Assembly: GCA_013176395.1 (NCBI GenBank)
Contig: JABMLP010000031.1
Location: forward strand, 1 to 64,000
Direction of reading: 5' to 3'
DNA length: 64,000 nt
Source of the DNA: Venturia oleaginea
Lineage: Eukaryota > Ascomycota > Dothideomycetes > Venturiales > Venturiaceae
Shown: in pieces, positions 55,019 to 64,000 of the stretch
Numbering within the stretch: position 1 is the first letter of the stretch
Layout of the letters: every line of letters begins with the position of its first letter
Position numbers and translations under genes: made by a program
The notes under the pieces: model-generated
Databases searched by the model: none
Seen by the model: the letters and a program-made list of their open reading frames with translations, nothing else
Told to the model about the DNA's origin: nothing

Positions 55019-57368
55019 ATATCCTGAATGGGCGGAGTTCACCGGTGGATGATTTCATATGGGGGAAAAGGCAGGGGCTTGAGCAATGGCGATTTTCGAT
55101 GGGGTTTTACAAAGGCGTTCGGGTATGAGATATGACTTATGAGAATAGAACTTATGAATGATAATTGAAATTATAATTGAAATTTTGAATGGGTATTTAA
55201 GGAGAGGATGAGGCAGTGGGATGGTTGAAGGTTTTGGATGTTGGGTGTTTGGAGGGGGAGTGGAGGAAATGGATTGTGTTGGCGTTGGGGATGTTGAGTG
55301 GGAGGAGTGTTGACTGCGTGCGATTTTAAATCGGCGACGGTGCTGGATTCATGATTCAATGTTTTAGATGTAAATGGTATGGAAACCATGTTTGCTTCGA
55401 TATGGTTTGCTGTGAGGATACGCTACGCTGTTCTTGGTCTGGTAGATAGGGAAGTGTTGGCGTAGCGGGTACTCGGAATTGTATTTTGTCTTGTTGGAAT
55501 TTCAGTGATGTTGTTCTCAGATTGTATAGTCTTGCAGCAAGATACAACCTCTCTCCTTTTCGAAAGGTCGAAGCCGATTTGAATTGATGACTTGATTGTA
55601 GAACCACCTATGGACTTATCAAATCCATCATAGAGTCGCACAAATATGTGTCTCAAAGACTATTCCGGTCTTCAGAAAATTGCGAATCGATTACAATTTC
55701 AGGAAAAGCAGTCGAGACAATTTCCAATTTTGACGACTTACCACATAACGGAAAACAACCGATAAAACATGGTACAAGCTTTGAGTTCAACCCGTCCTTT
55801 CGAGGCTGAAAGGCCCGGCCCTCTTTTCTTCCAGGAACTGTATTAATACAAACATCTCATCGCGCGAATCCGCGCATCCAAGTTTCTCCAAAGAGCCGGG
55901 GAAATGGATTCGTGAGTCGAGCGCTACAGGACCTGACTTCAATTTTGCCCATTCATTCCAAACAACTCTTCAACGGTTCGCGAGAATGGCTGGTGATTGA
56001 AAACTCTCTTGTAGTAGGGTCTTCGTGTATTCGAGCCATATCGTCGAGGTCCTTTCATGTCAGCAATCCCTCTTAGTATACCATTCGTTATGTTTCTATG
56101 GAAATTCGGAGTGTCTCCCCTTTCCTTCCTTTATATCAACCGCTCTGATATAGAAGAGCTTCGAGTGAGGGAATTGCAGGAGAATCTCAGGGATAAACCG
56201 CCCGGATTCGTTTCTACGCTGTGGTAGTTTTGAATCTTGCGAAAGGCGGGATAATGAATTGTCAAGTGATTTTTGACACTATCCCACCGGATGAGTTAAG
56301 ATCATTGCGAAAGTGGAGAAAAGTATCTGTAGATTGCGGTCCATGTAGTTCTAACGTACTGATCAGAACCTTCACGGTGTATACGTCGATACAATCATTC
56401 GATCGCCTTCCGAATCTCTTTCTCCACTGTTGTGTGACAGAGGCTCAATAGTGCCCATGGAATAAATGATAGGGATCCAAAGTCGGGAGATAAGGTTGAA
56501 AATAGGCGAACCCAAAGTGGATGCGGAAAGAAGTATTGTTTTGGAGCGATAGTGAACCTAGCCTCCGCTCTTACATAGGTAACCATTTCAGGAACAATTC
56601 ATATACTGCTAATCCCTGGTCGTAAGTTGTCGAATTCTATATATATTTCGCCCGCAACAACATCTCGCAATTTGGCAGCGTGATCTGTACTATCTTACAC
56701 AATACAGCGAATCAGGGGTCAAGCATTTAGTAAAGATGTTGTCCGGTATAACGAGACTGGGATTTGTAATAAGCATACAACCCACAGGGCGTTGTTACAC
56801 TAAGTATTTTAAGCACTTCTAGAACTAGTCTATCATTGTGAGCAAGAAGTGGCCAATACGGTCCAACAGGGAATCTGGGAGTACTAACTATATTCGGATC
56901 AGTCTTCCCCGAGGTAGCAGAATTCAGCACACTTAAATGTACCAATTTCGACCAAATCTTGCTCACAGATAGTTTTGTGACGAATGAATTGATCTCGTGG
57001 TTGGTGGGGGATCTCAAATTCGTTTTTTTAGTGTGACAGAAAGGTGTCGGTTGCAATCAGACGGCCTCACATTGAAAGCTTGCTAGCATTTCTGGGAGCC
57101 TACCCTCCGGTTATGTGCACTGTCGCTGCACCAGATAAATCCAGACACCTCAAGTGACACAGTCCGAAGTTATAAGCCAGTTCTTGGTCTGATTGTGTAC
57201 TCGGCGTCGTACCCACATCTACCTCATGTAGAACTGCGCAGCTCGTCAGCACTAGCCCCTGATGCTGTATCAGCGCGCCGCGGTCTTGATCCACCTTATC
57301 AAGTAGTGTTCATGAACTTGTAGGCTGTTCAATAGGATCTAATAGCACTGATTGACGAATGATTCGTA
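55019..57368. other. Gene-poor 2.35-kb stretch
   Basis: No coding signal was recognised on either strand. Open frames are short, overlapping and of odd composition. The stretch separates the HSP104 3' end from the 3' end of the DUF1770 gene. No transposon ends were seen. Confidence 0.4.
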
Positions 57369-57991
57369 TCATATGCCTGTCCTCATTCGTTGTTGATTCA
57401 AGACCGAGACGCGCTTGTTTCGATAACCTACCTCTCTCGCGTCCATAGAAAAAGTGCTCTTCCTTTGAGGGGCGAAATTCCAATTGTTGACGCCCCACCA
57501 CCATCTCCTGACCCGAGCACCAATGCTCGCACCGGACAACTTGCTCGCGCGATTCCAATGTCTCCATCCGAACAAAACCAGTGACCATACCGTCCCTTGT
57601 ACCAATGGAAAAACGACCTAGACAGTCAGCATTTCTCCTGACTCCAGTCCCAAACTGTTCCTCTAGAGGGGAGGATGTGACCTACCTGATCCCTCACGGT
57701 TATGTACCCAATATCAAGCCATCCTCCAGCATGCTCAATACTCTTCAAGTAGCTCTGTTCGAACCTCAAATCTGGTAGTGGAGGCATGTCGTGCCGCCGG
57801 GGCACCGGTCGGAGGACTGATAGTGGTATTTCATCTTCGAGGTCGGATAATGCATCGTCGTGGAGAGTGACGGGCTCTTTTGCGCTGGCCGCAGTGGAGG
57901 GATTGAGGTCATGGCGGGGATCGGGATTGCGGTTCAGGGAAGCGGATTGAATGGTGGAGGCTATGTTCATCGGGAGGTCGTGAGAAGTCAT
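57369..57991 (-). CDS. DUF1770 fungal protein (184 aa)
   Basis: Exon 1 is 57686-57991 and exon 2 is 57369-57617, joined in phase 0 across a 68-bp intron (CAG|GTAGGT, GCTGAC branch, CTAG). The N-terminus is acidic and disordered. The core PPLPDLRFEQSYL, then YITVRDQV, is the signature of fungal DUF1770 proteins, and the hydrophobic block VQGTVWSLVLFGWRHWNR near residue 110 could be a membrane-associated helix. The function of the family is unknown. It shares a 163-bp promoter with calcineurin B. Confidence 0.88.
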
Positions 57992-58154
57992 TGTGATTGT
58001 TGTTGATTGTGGATGGGAGAATACAGACGGAGATCACAATAGTGCCCGTGATATTTACATAGATTACGTGCTGACCCATCAGGCGGCCTCAAACCCCCCT
58101 CGATCAACATCCTGCGGCTGAAGCTCACTTCTCCTTCTCCACACAACCGCAAAG
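57992..58154. promoter_or_regulatory. Compact divergent promoter, DUF1770 gene / CNB1
   Basis: Only 163 bp separate the two ATGs, which face outward. The short distance makes shared control elements likely. A GATTACGTG-like motif lies near 58063-58071. No specific factor is proposed. Confidence 0.55.
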
Positions 58155-58786
58155 ATGGGCAACGCCAATTCCCAGCTACTCGAGAACATTGTTCAGGGCT
58201 CCAACTTCGACAGAGAGGAAGTCGACCGCCTAAGGAAACGCTTTATGAAACTGGACAAGGTCACTATTTACACCTCACCACCTCTTCTACCGACCAGCTG
58301 ATAGCGCGTCAAGGACAACAGCGGCACAATAGAACGTGAAGAATTCCTCTCTCTCCCTCAAGTCTCCTCCAATCCGCTTGCAACCCGCATGATCGCCATC
58401 TTCGACGAAGACGGTGGCGGCGACGTCGACTTCCAAGAATTTGTTTCCGGCCTCTCTGCCTTCTCCTCGAAGGGAAACAAAGAGGAGAAACTCAAGTTTG
58501 CATTCAAAGTCTACGATATCGATCGGGATGGCTTCATTAGCAACGGAGAGTTGTTTATCGTGTTGAAGATGATGGTGGGAAGTAATTTGAAGGACCAGCA
58601 GTTGCAGCAGATTGTGGATAAGACTATTATGGAAGCAGATTTGGATCGGGATGGCAAGATTAGCTTTGAGGAGTTCCAGAAAATGGTGGAGAATACAGAC
58701 GTGTCTATGAGCATGACGTTGGGTATGTCTGCGCTGCCGAGAATAAGGGGAGTGCGTATCGCTAACAATTTACAGATCAATTCTAA
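58155..58786 (+). CDS. CNB1: Calcineurin regulatory subunit B (174 aa)
   Basis: Exons are 58155-58259, 58314-58722 and 58776-58786; introns are 54 and 53 bp. The last exon encodes only the ending DQF. The product has 174 residues. MGN at the start is an N-myristoylation signal. Four EF-hand loops are visible: [36 protein letters not shown] and [12 protein letters not shown]. Together with the catalytic A subunit it forms the Ca/calmodulin-activated phosphatase that acts on Crz1-type factors in stress and virulence pathways. Without splicing the last intron the protein would have a spurious basic tail. Confidence 0.97.
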
Positions 58787-59276
58787 GCGACATGCAAAGA
58801 GTGAAGGAGGAGGCACAGCCAGGGACGGTCTGAAGATATCACAACGGTCATATTACTATGGGTCCTAGTTTACGGCGAGCGAGAATGAGCAGGAAGCACT
58901 GCATGGCACTGACAACCGCACTGGCAGCACGGATGTCTGACTCGGGGCTGTCAAGACCTTGTATCATGAATCAAAGAATCTTAATATTCCGACACAGGAA
59001 GACCGCATCTAATCAAGAATAGTGGACATGGGACCAGCACGCGGGCCAATTTACTGACTTGAACATCCGCTGATATTCGTGAGCATATTCAAAATTGGCT
59101 GCTCTGTCAAGCCTTGTGTCAATACCCACCAGTCCGTGGATATCATGGAGCAGCATAGACTTTTGCTATCGTCGCCAACTGACTGTGCTATTCTGCGCCT
59201 GCGATTCAATCCAGGTGTGCCATCACAGTCGTTCTCACCATGTTTGATCTGCACCTAAGGATCATGGGGATCTGCA
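58787..59276. other. Intergenic, no gene recognised
   Basis: This is the 3' flank of CNB1 followed by non-coding-looking DNA. Confidence 0.4.
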
Positions 59277-59946
59277 TCACTCTTTCATTTGACTCGCAGT
59301 AACATCTTGCTGATACTCTATTTCATTCGTCCACCAGCAAGGGTTCAGTTCCGCAGCCTCCACTGGACGATGACACGCAGTCCGCTTAGCCCAATTCTCA
59401 TATCCTTCTAAATCAACATTGTCTTGATCGAAACAGTAACAGACACAATCGCCGTCTTTGCGTGATTCCGGGTAGTTAACAGGAGGGTTGGCGCCGCATC
59501 GGCACGCCATTACCGGCACTCCGCGTTGGAGAGTACATGGAAACTTGCAAATACGTTTCGGAGTTCCTTGAGCCCTGATGGTGATAACCGCTGAAGATTT
59601 TGCTCCGCTTCTGATTTCTGACTGTTTTGAGTGTTAACAGCCATTCGATGGTGGTATCTTGATAGCCGTATCGGTGTGGGTAGTGATTGACCGTGAGTGC
59701 CTTGGTTGAGGTCAAGTATACCTGCAACTCCTGGAGTTGTGGCAATTGCTGTACGATTCTAGTGATGAGAGCTGGAGTTGGGTGATGGGAGGGTTGTAAA
59801 GTATATAGTCCGCAGAAATAGGTGTATTCCTCGAGGCACAGTTCCAGCCTGAGGGCGCGTCCAATAATGAAGGATTTGTGTTTTGTCGTCCCATGAAATC
59901 GAGCATGTCTTGGTGACTTCGTAAACAAATGCGGGTGTGCTCCCAC
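59277..59946 (-). pseudogene. Uncharacterised coding-like segment in two frames
   Basis: An upstream frame (59476-59946) contains a helical, Leu-rich part (LPQLQELQVYL... TIEWLLTL), as in fungal F-box-associated proteins. A second frame (59277 to about 59620) has CRCGANPP and CVCYCFDQ and a regular composition. A one-base change near 59590-59605 or an unseen intron could link them. No ATG with good context was found. It may be a decayed gene. Confidence 0.35.
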
Positions 59947-60075
59947 CCTACTCTTAGAACCTCGGCGCTGATATTATGATTGAGGAGAAGGATGGCGCGA
60001 TTGGTCTCACTTGGACGGAAGCGGCGGGAGCGGCGGTGAGTAAGTTGGTGTCGATTGTGGGATGGGGTTATGGTA
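59947..60075. other. Short spacer
   Basis: This is non-coding DNA between two decayed segments. Confidence 0.35.
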
Positions 60076-60371
60076 TCACATCATACCCTCGACATAAGCC
60101 ATCGAAACCAGTTTCCAATACTCCGCTCCTTTATCTACGTCCTGCGATTTCCTCACAATAACAGGGCAACTAATAATTTTCCATAACGCGACCTCATCGC
60201 CCGGCTTCGCAGCAAGAGCGAAACCCGATAATCCGTTGCTCGTGCAGAACACGGTCCGTCCTGCGAATTCTCCCATCATGAGGTTATGTAAGATGCCTAG
60301 GAAATCAATGCGTTTCTCACAAGCGATTCTCAGAAGATGAAGTGCTTCTTCTGGGAGTTTATTTCCCAATT
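60076..60371 (-). pseudogene. HET-family C-terminal relic
   Basis: A frame of just under 100 codons begins LGNKLPEEALHLL and contains GRTVFCTSNGLSGFALAAKPGDEVALW, PVIVRK and YWKLVSMAYVEGMM. This is the conserved C-terminal half of fungal heterokaryon-incompatibility (HET) proteins. No HET domain is present upstream, and the end is cut just where family members usually continue with DGE. It is therefore a fragment of a larger gene. HET proteins trigger cell death on non-self fusion; this relic should be inactive. Confidence 0.65.
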
Positions 60372-61260
60372 GATACGCCCTGACATTTGCTCGACCTCCC
60401 TGCTGGTATAAAATGGTTCCAGAATATGGGCGACACTGCGGGAGTATGATACGAAGTTGAGTTTCGCATAGATGGATCTGGCATCGAAATCGTGTTAGTA
60501 ATCGAGAAGATCCCGCAGGACTTGTAGGCGGAGTATGTCCACACTCACACCAGACTTAACAGCAACAGATTGCGCGATCTTGCTTACACCTGGATTCAAT
60601 TCCTTAATGCCCAGATCGGGACCCAACAATGTGACCAGGCTGGCGAGTCACCTGGATACAAATTCAGGAAAAAGACAAAGCAGCCATAGCAAAAAGGTGG
60701 TGAAGATGTGCTCGACAGCATTCTAGTAGCTTGTCACGAAGTGGTGAACAGACAGGAGACGCGAAGACGCGAAGACGCGACGTGAAGAAGTGGATCCGCT
60801 ATTCCGAACCCGGCAATCATACGCAAGCGAAGTATGTAAGCATACACATAACCCAAGTTCGGATCGATATCGGTAAAGTTTTGGAAAATATGCTGATCAA
60901 AAATGAATATTCCTAAATTCCTAAAACCCGATTCCAAAATATCACCAGAAATTTGTCAATATTCATCTTAATTACAAGAATGCAAAAGCGAAAATCAGCT
61001 TCAATAAAAGACGCGACTTTCAAATATCAGAAGCATCAAGCCTATTCATATTACAAACCCGCGTACCAAAAACGCTCCTGGGAATATGTATAAGCAAAAA
61101 ATCCTCAATCTACACCATCCAATTCCCAAAAGAACCATTACGCCATGCTATGCACCCAATGCTCAAAGAAGTATCATACAAAAACAACTCATCCATTGAA
61201 GGCCAAGCAATCCATTCAACAAATTCAAAAAGCGTCCGCACTCTCTGCTGTTTGTTAGCT
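60372..61260. other. Intergenic, with hairpin-element relative
   Basis: No gene was recognised. The segment at 60862-60966 resembles the hairpin element in the intron at 61874. An AT-rich stretch follows, then the 3' flank of the gene ending at 61261. Confidence 0.4.
60862..60966. repeat. Hairpin-element relative (outer motifs)
   Basis: The left motif GATCGATATCGGTAAAGTTTTGG (60862-60884) and right motif CCAGAAATTTGTCAATATTC (starting 60945) match the two arms of the small element at 61874-61939. The inner part differs in length. It is probably a diverged member of the same miniature repeat family. Confidence 0.5.
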
Positions 61261-63281
61261 TTATTTGGTCCACGTACTGAGTGCAGGCGCACTAATGTCT
61301 CGTCGGCCAACTCCCTCCACCATTTGTTTCTTAGGCGTAGCCTGGCCTAGGGCGATACTTCGAGCCCTACCGCGTCGCTCGCGAATTTGCGCCAGAGCGG
61401 CCTCGCGGTCGAGCGTGCCGTCTGCCTTGAAGGCGCTTGGTGGGACGAAAGGTGAGTCTGGTGCTCGAGACATTGGCGGATGGCCGATTGTGAGAGGTGT
61501 CTTTGGGATATGGTTCTCGTTCCTGGTGGGAAAAGGGCTGAACATGATGGGAATTGTGGTGGTATGCGTTACCGTTCGAATAGCGTGGTTGTGTGGCGTA
61601 TGAGGTGGTTGTTCTGGAGATTCTGGTTCGTCCAGGGGTTCTTGCTCCTCCTCATCTTCTTCGACGGCTTTTTCGTCGGGTTGCACGGTTGATGAGCGCA
61701 ATTCTCGAAGATGTAAGTCGGTGTGCATGTAATCAAGATCATCAGCAGCTGGAGGCGTATGAGGCGCCTCTGTAATTGAGAACTCCGATTTCTGCGTGGC
61801 TGTCTCAGTCTTGGTGAGCTGAATCGGGGTCTCCTATGGAAATGCTGTCAGAGATTGAACATGACCAAACTCCGATCGATATCAGTAAATTTCTGGCAAA
61901 CTTGAAAGAAGAAAGTTCCAGAAATTTATCAATATCGATAATGGAATGATAGAGTGCTATTGTTCAACTTACCTCATGTGGCGCCTCCTCCATCTGCTCG
62001 TCCTCATTGACCACACTCGGTGGCGGCGTCATTTGCGGAACTTGCTTCTTGATTCGCTCAATTTCTCCAGCGTAGCTATTGTCGTGGACATATGCCTGGC
62101 CTGTCTTCTCAGCGATCCGACATGAGCAGCACTCGAATTGGCATTCCATCTTCATGAAGTCGACTTGTTCTTGAGCTCGCTCGCGCAATCGGCGTTCCAG
62201 GATTAACTCCTCGTGCAGTGCCCTTAATTCGACCGCTTTCTTGGGCATAACGTTCTCTTTGTCCTCGGAATCAACGTGTGTCTCGCGTGACATCTTCCAA
62301 GGCGATTTTCGAGGCGAATGAAGCAAATCCTCCTCGTCCCCGTCTTTCATAGCTGGTAGGGCAATCATGCCCTCGGCTGCAATGCGCGCCACCTCTTCCT
62401 CATGAATACTTGTCTTCAGTGTGTTTCGCTCCTCCTCGATGACTTTGATCAATTTACGTGCCTTTTCCAGCTCTTCTTGAAGACCAACCAACTGGTACTG
62501 CGCCGTAAATGCTTCCTGTTCCCTCTTCGAAGACTTTAGCTTTTCTGATTCGAATCCAGACTGTGTGATTCGTAGGGAGTTTCGCGTTGCTTTCAGCTCT
62601 TCTTGTAATTTGACCAGCGATGAGCTCGCCTTGAATGCCTCCTTTCGCGATTTCTTGACCTCTTTCTCATACACACCAATGGCATGATCATGCATCTCTT
62701 TCGACCGATGCAGCTCTCCCTGTCGAATGTTAGCAAAGGGGTTTCTCACCTACCACGAGGGAGATACCACGAGGGAGATCACATACCACCAGAACATCTA
62801 CACGCTTTGAGAATTTTCTCTCCCGTTCTCGCCCGTCTTCTACTTCCTTCCGTAGTCTCCTACCCTCTTCTCTCGTCTTGCGCAACTCTTCTTCCCGTGT
62901 ATCCATCTCCCGCTTCAGTTTGTCCCTCTCCAGCTCAGCCATTTCCCTCGCCATCTCAGCCCTCTTTACAGCCAGCTCACTGCTCGCCTTGTAATCCCGC
63001 ACCGTAAGGCCGTCAAACCGTGCGACCATTCCTTGAACGAGCGCGTCACTAGTACTGCTGTTATTCCGGCTGTGCTTTGTGGGAGACTTGGGCGAGCTTG
63101 GATTGAATATAAAGGGGTCTGCAGGGCCCATACTTGTTGCCAAAGAGGGTTTGCCAAACTCCGGATGAGACGTTGAGGTTGAAAGATGTCCATTGTATGG
63201 CAGTCGATTGCCGTTGACGCGTTCAGGAGACAAGGGGAACAGTGGTGTGCCTGGCGAGACGAATTTCAATGGGGGATCCAT
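61261..63281 (-). CDS. Large coiled-coil protein, possibly TinC-like (604 aa)
   Basis: Exons are 62787-63281, 61973-62719 and 61261-61833, joined in phase 0; introns are 67 and 139 bp. The N-terminal 110 residues are Pro/Ser-rich. Long charged coiled coils run from about 110 to 240 and again from about 250 to 330. The block CCSCRIAEKTGQAYVHD then forms a short Cys cluster, and the C-terminus is acidic and disordered (EEDEEEQEP), ending with REAALAQIRERRGRARS. The layout resembles NIMA-interacting TinC of Aspergillus, but this is from memory of the layout and not certain. Intron 2 contains a hairpin element. The ATG at 63281 was chosen. Confidence 0.75.
61874..61939. repeat. Small palindromic element inside an intron
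   Basis: Arms of 22 bp (61875-61896 and 61918-61939) pair at 19 of 22 positions around a 21-base loop; the left arm reads ATCGATATCAGTAAATTTCTGG in its 22 bases. The copy sits in the second intron (61834-61972) of the coiled-coil gene. In RNA it would form a strong hairpin between donor and branch site. Confidence 0.7.
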
Positions 63282-64000
63282 CAATTGGTTGTTTCTCGTC
63301 TTGTTATAATGGTGAGTGTATTTGTCTTAGTTGTGCAGAATTGACTGGGATGGTTGTGCAGCAGCAGGAAGTTGAGTCTTGGAGGAAAACAATCTTTCGC
63401 TCAACCAAACAAGCACAGAAATGCCCCAGCAACCAGTCACGTGCCATCCGAAAGCACCAATCTCGTCTCGTCTGAACAACTTCACAATTCAAAAATCCCA
63501 CCGATAGTACATCGTGATCCTCTTCATCCGGTGGAAGTTATCTCCTCTTCCTCGACGTCTTGATATTGCACAAACTTCCAGGTTCCTTTCTTTATCTTCT
63601 CCCTCGCGGCGTTCATTCCTCAATCTCTATATTCAATTTCTCTTCAACGGAACATGCGAACATCTACCACAACAGATACTTTTTGCAGGATGGCGGTTTC
63701 GTCTCCGACAGGGGAACATAATGTATCATCCTATATTCCCTTACATATACTACGAGATGTTGCCGTCGCTTAAAATTCTTGAAAGATCAATCATCATCAC
63801 CACACTTCTATGAATTCTCTTCACTGTACTCTTTCTTTAACAAGGGCTCCCCACTCTAGCTTCGGAGCGGAAAAATTGTAATCTTATCAGCATATGTCTC
63901 GCTGAAGCTCAATCCAGGAAAATGAGATACTACCTGATCAGTCTCCCTGGTGGTTACTGAGAATGCGTTCCACATTAGATTGAGTCGGAAAGCACCCACG
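63282..64000. other. Upstream flank of the coiled-coil gene to the window edge
   Basis: This holds the promoter of the minus-strand gene starting at 63281. No further gene could be supported before the window ends. A gene may begin beyond 64000. Confidence 0.4.

Noticed and set aside
1..64000. CRISPR arrays, bacterial operons, riboswitches, rRNA or tRNA genes
   Set aside because: The sequence is a fungal chromosome end. No CRISPR-like array was seen, and no rRNA or tRNA gene could be supported by eye; a tRNA scan would be decisive.

Overview
The window is the left end of a chromosome of a filamentous ascomycete (Pezizomycotina). It opens with about 29 copies of TAACCC, the C-rich strand of the TTAGGG telomere. 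Genes are interrupted by introns of about 41-75 bp with GT/AG borders and CTRAY-type branch points. The gene set (GH92 mannosidase, thaumatin-like protein, LysM protein, DUF1770, PHD-finger, HET and F-box families) is typical of this group. I would guess Leotiomycetes, but that is inference only.

Layout. 1-5 kb: telomere, a poorly populated subtelomere with one two-exon gene of unknown function (827-2432) and a 22-bp minisatellite. 5-23 kb: ordinary genes: a four-helix membrane protein, a cytosolic LysM/zinc-finger protein, RPS22, an Xaa-Pro peptidase with an unusual C-terminal extension, a thaumatin-like cell-surface protein, a GH92 mannosidase and a coiled-coil protein. Two nearly identical 1.6-kb elements (6729-8328 and 28645-30255), each in its own 14-bp target duplication and with an (AATC)n tail, look like a non-autonomous LINE-type family. 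23.5-25.4 kb: an apparently intact pogo/Fot1-type DNA transposon. 25.9-27.7 kb: vacuolar carboxypeptidase Y with a GC-AG intron. 28-35 kb: repeat-rich and gene-poor, with a decayed F-box gene and a hairpin element. 35-37.6 kb: PHD-finger protein. 38.7-44.3 kb: a full-length chromodomain Ty3/Gypsy retrotransposon with 176-bp LTRs, a 5-bp target duplication and an 11-nt self-priming signal of the Tf1/sushi type. 45-58.8 kb: conserved housekeeping genes: sulfotransferase-like P-loop protein, RPL17, fibrillarin (NOP1), HSP104, DUF1770 and calcineurin B. 59-61 kb: decayed segments including a HET C-terminal relic. 61-63.3 kb: a large coiled-coil protein.

The housekeeping genes span ribosome biogenesis (RPS22, RPL17, NOP1), protein quality control and turnover (HSP104, carboxypeptidase Y, Xaa-Pro peptidase), calcium signalling (CNB1) and glycan handling (GH92). 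They do not form a visible cluster or pathway. Several conserved reading frames carry single-base shifts (HSP104, the PHD gene, gag and pol of the retroelement). Sequence-level indels in the assembly are therefore a live alternative to true gene decay. All exon borders were read by eye and checked only for phase.
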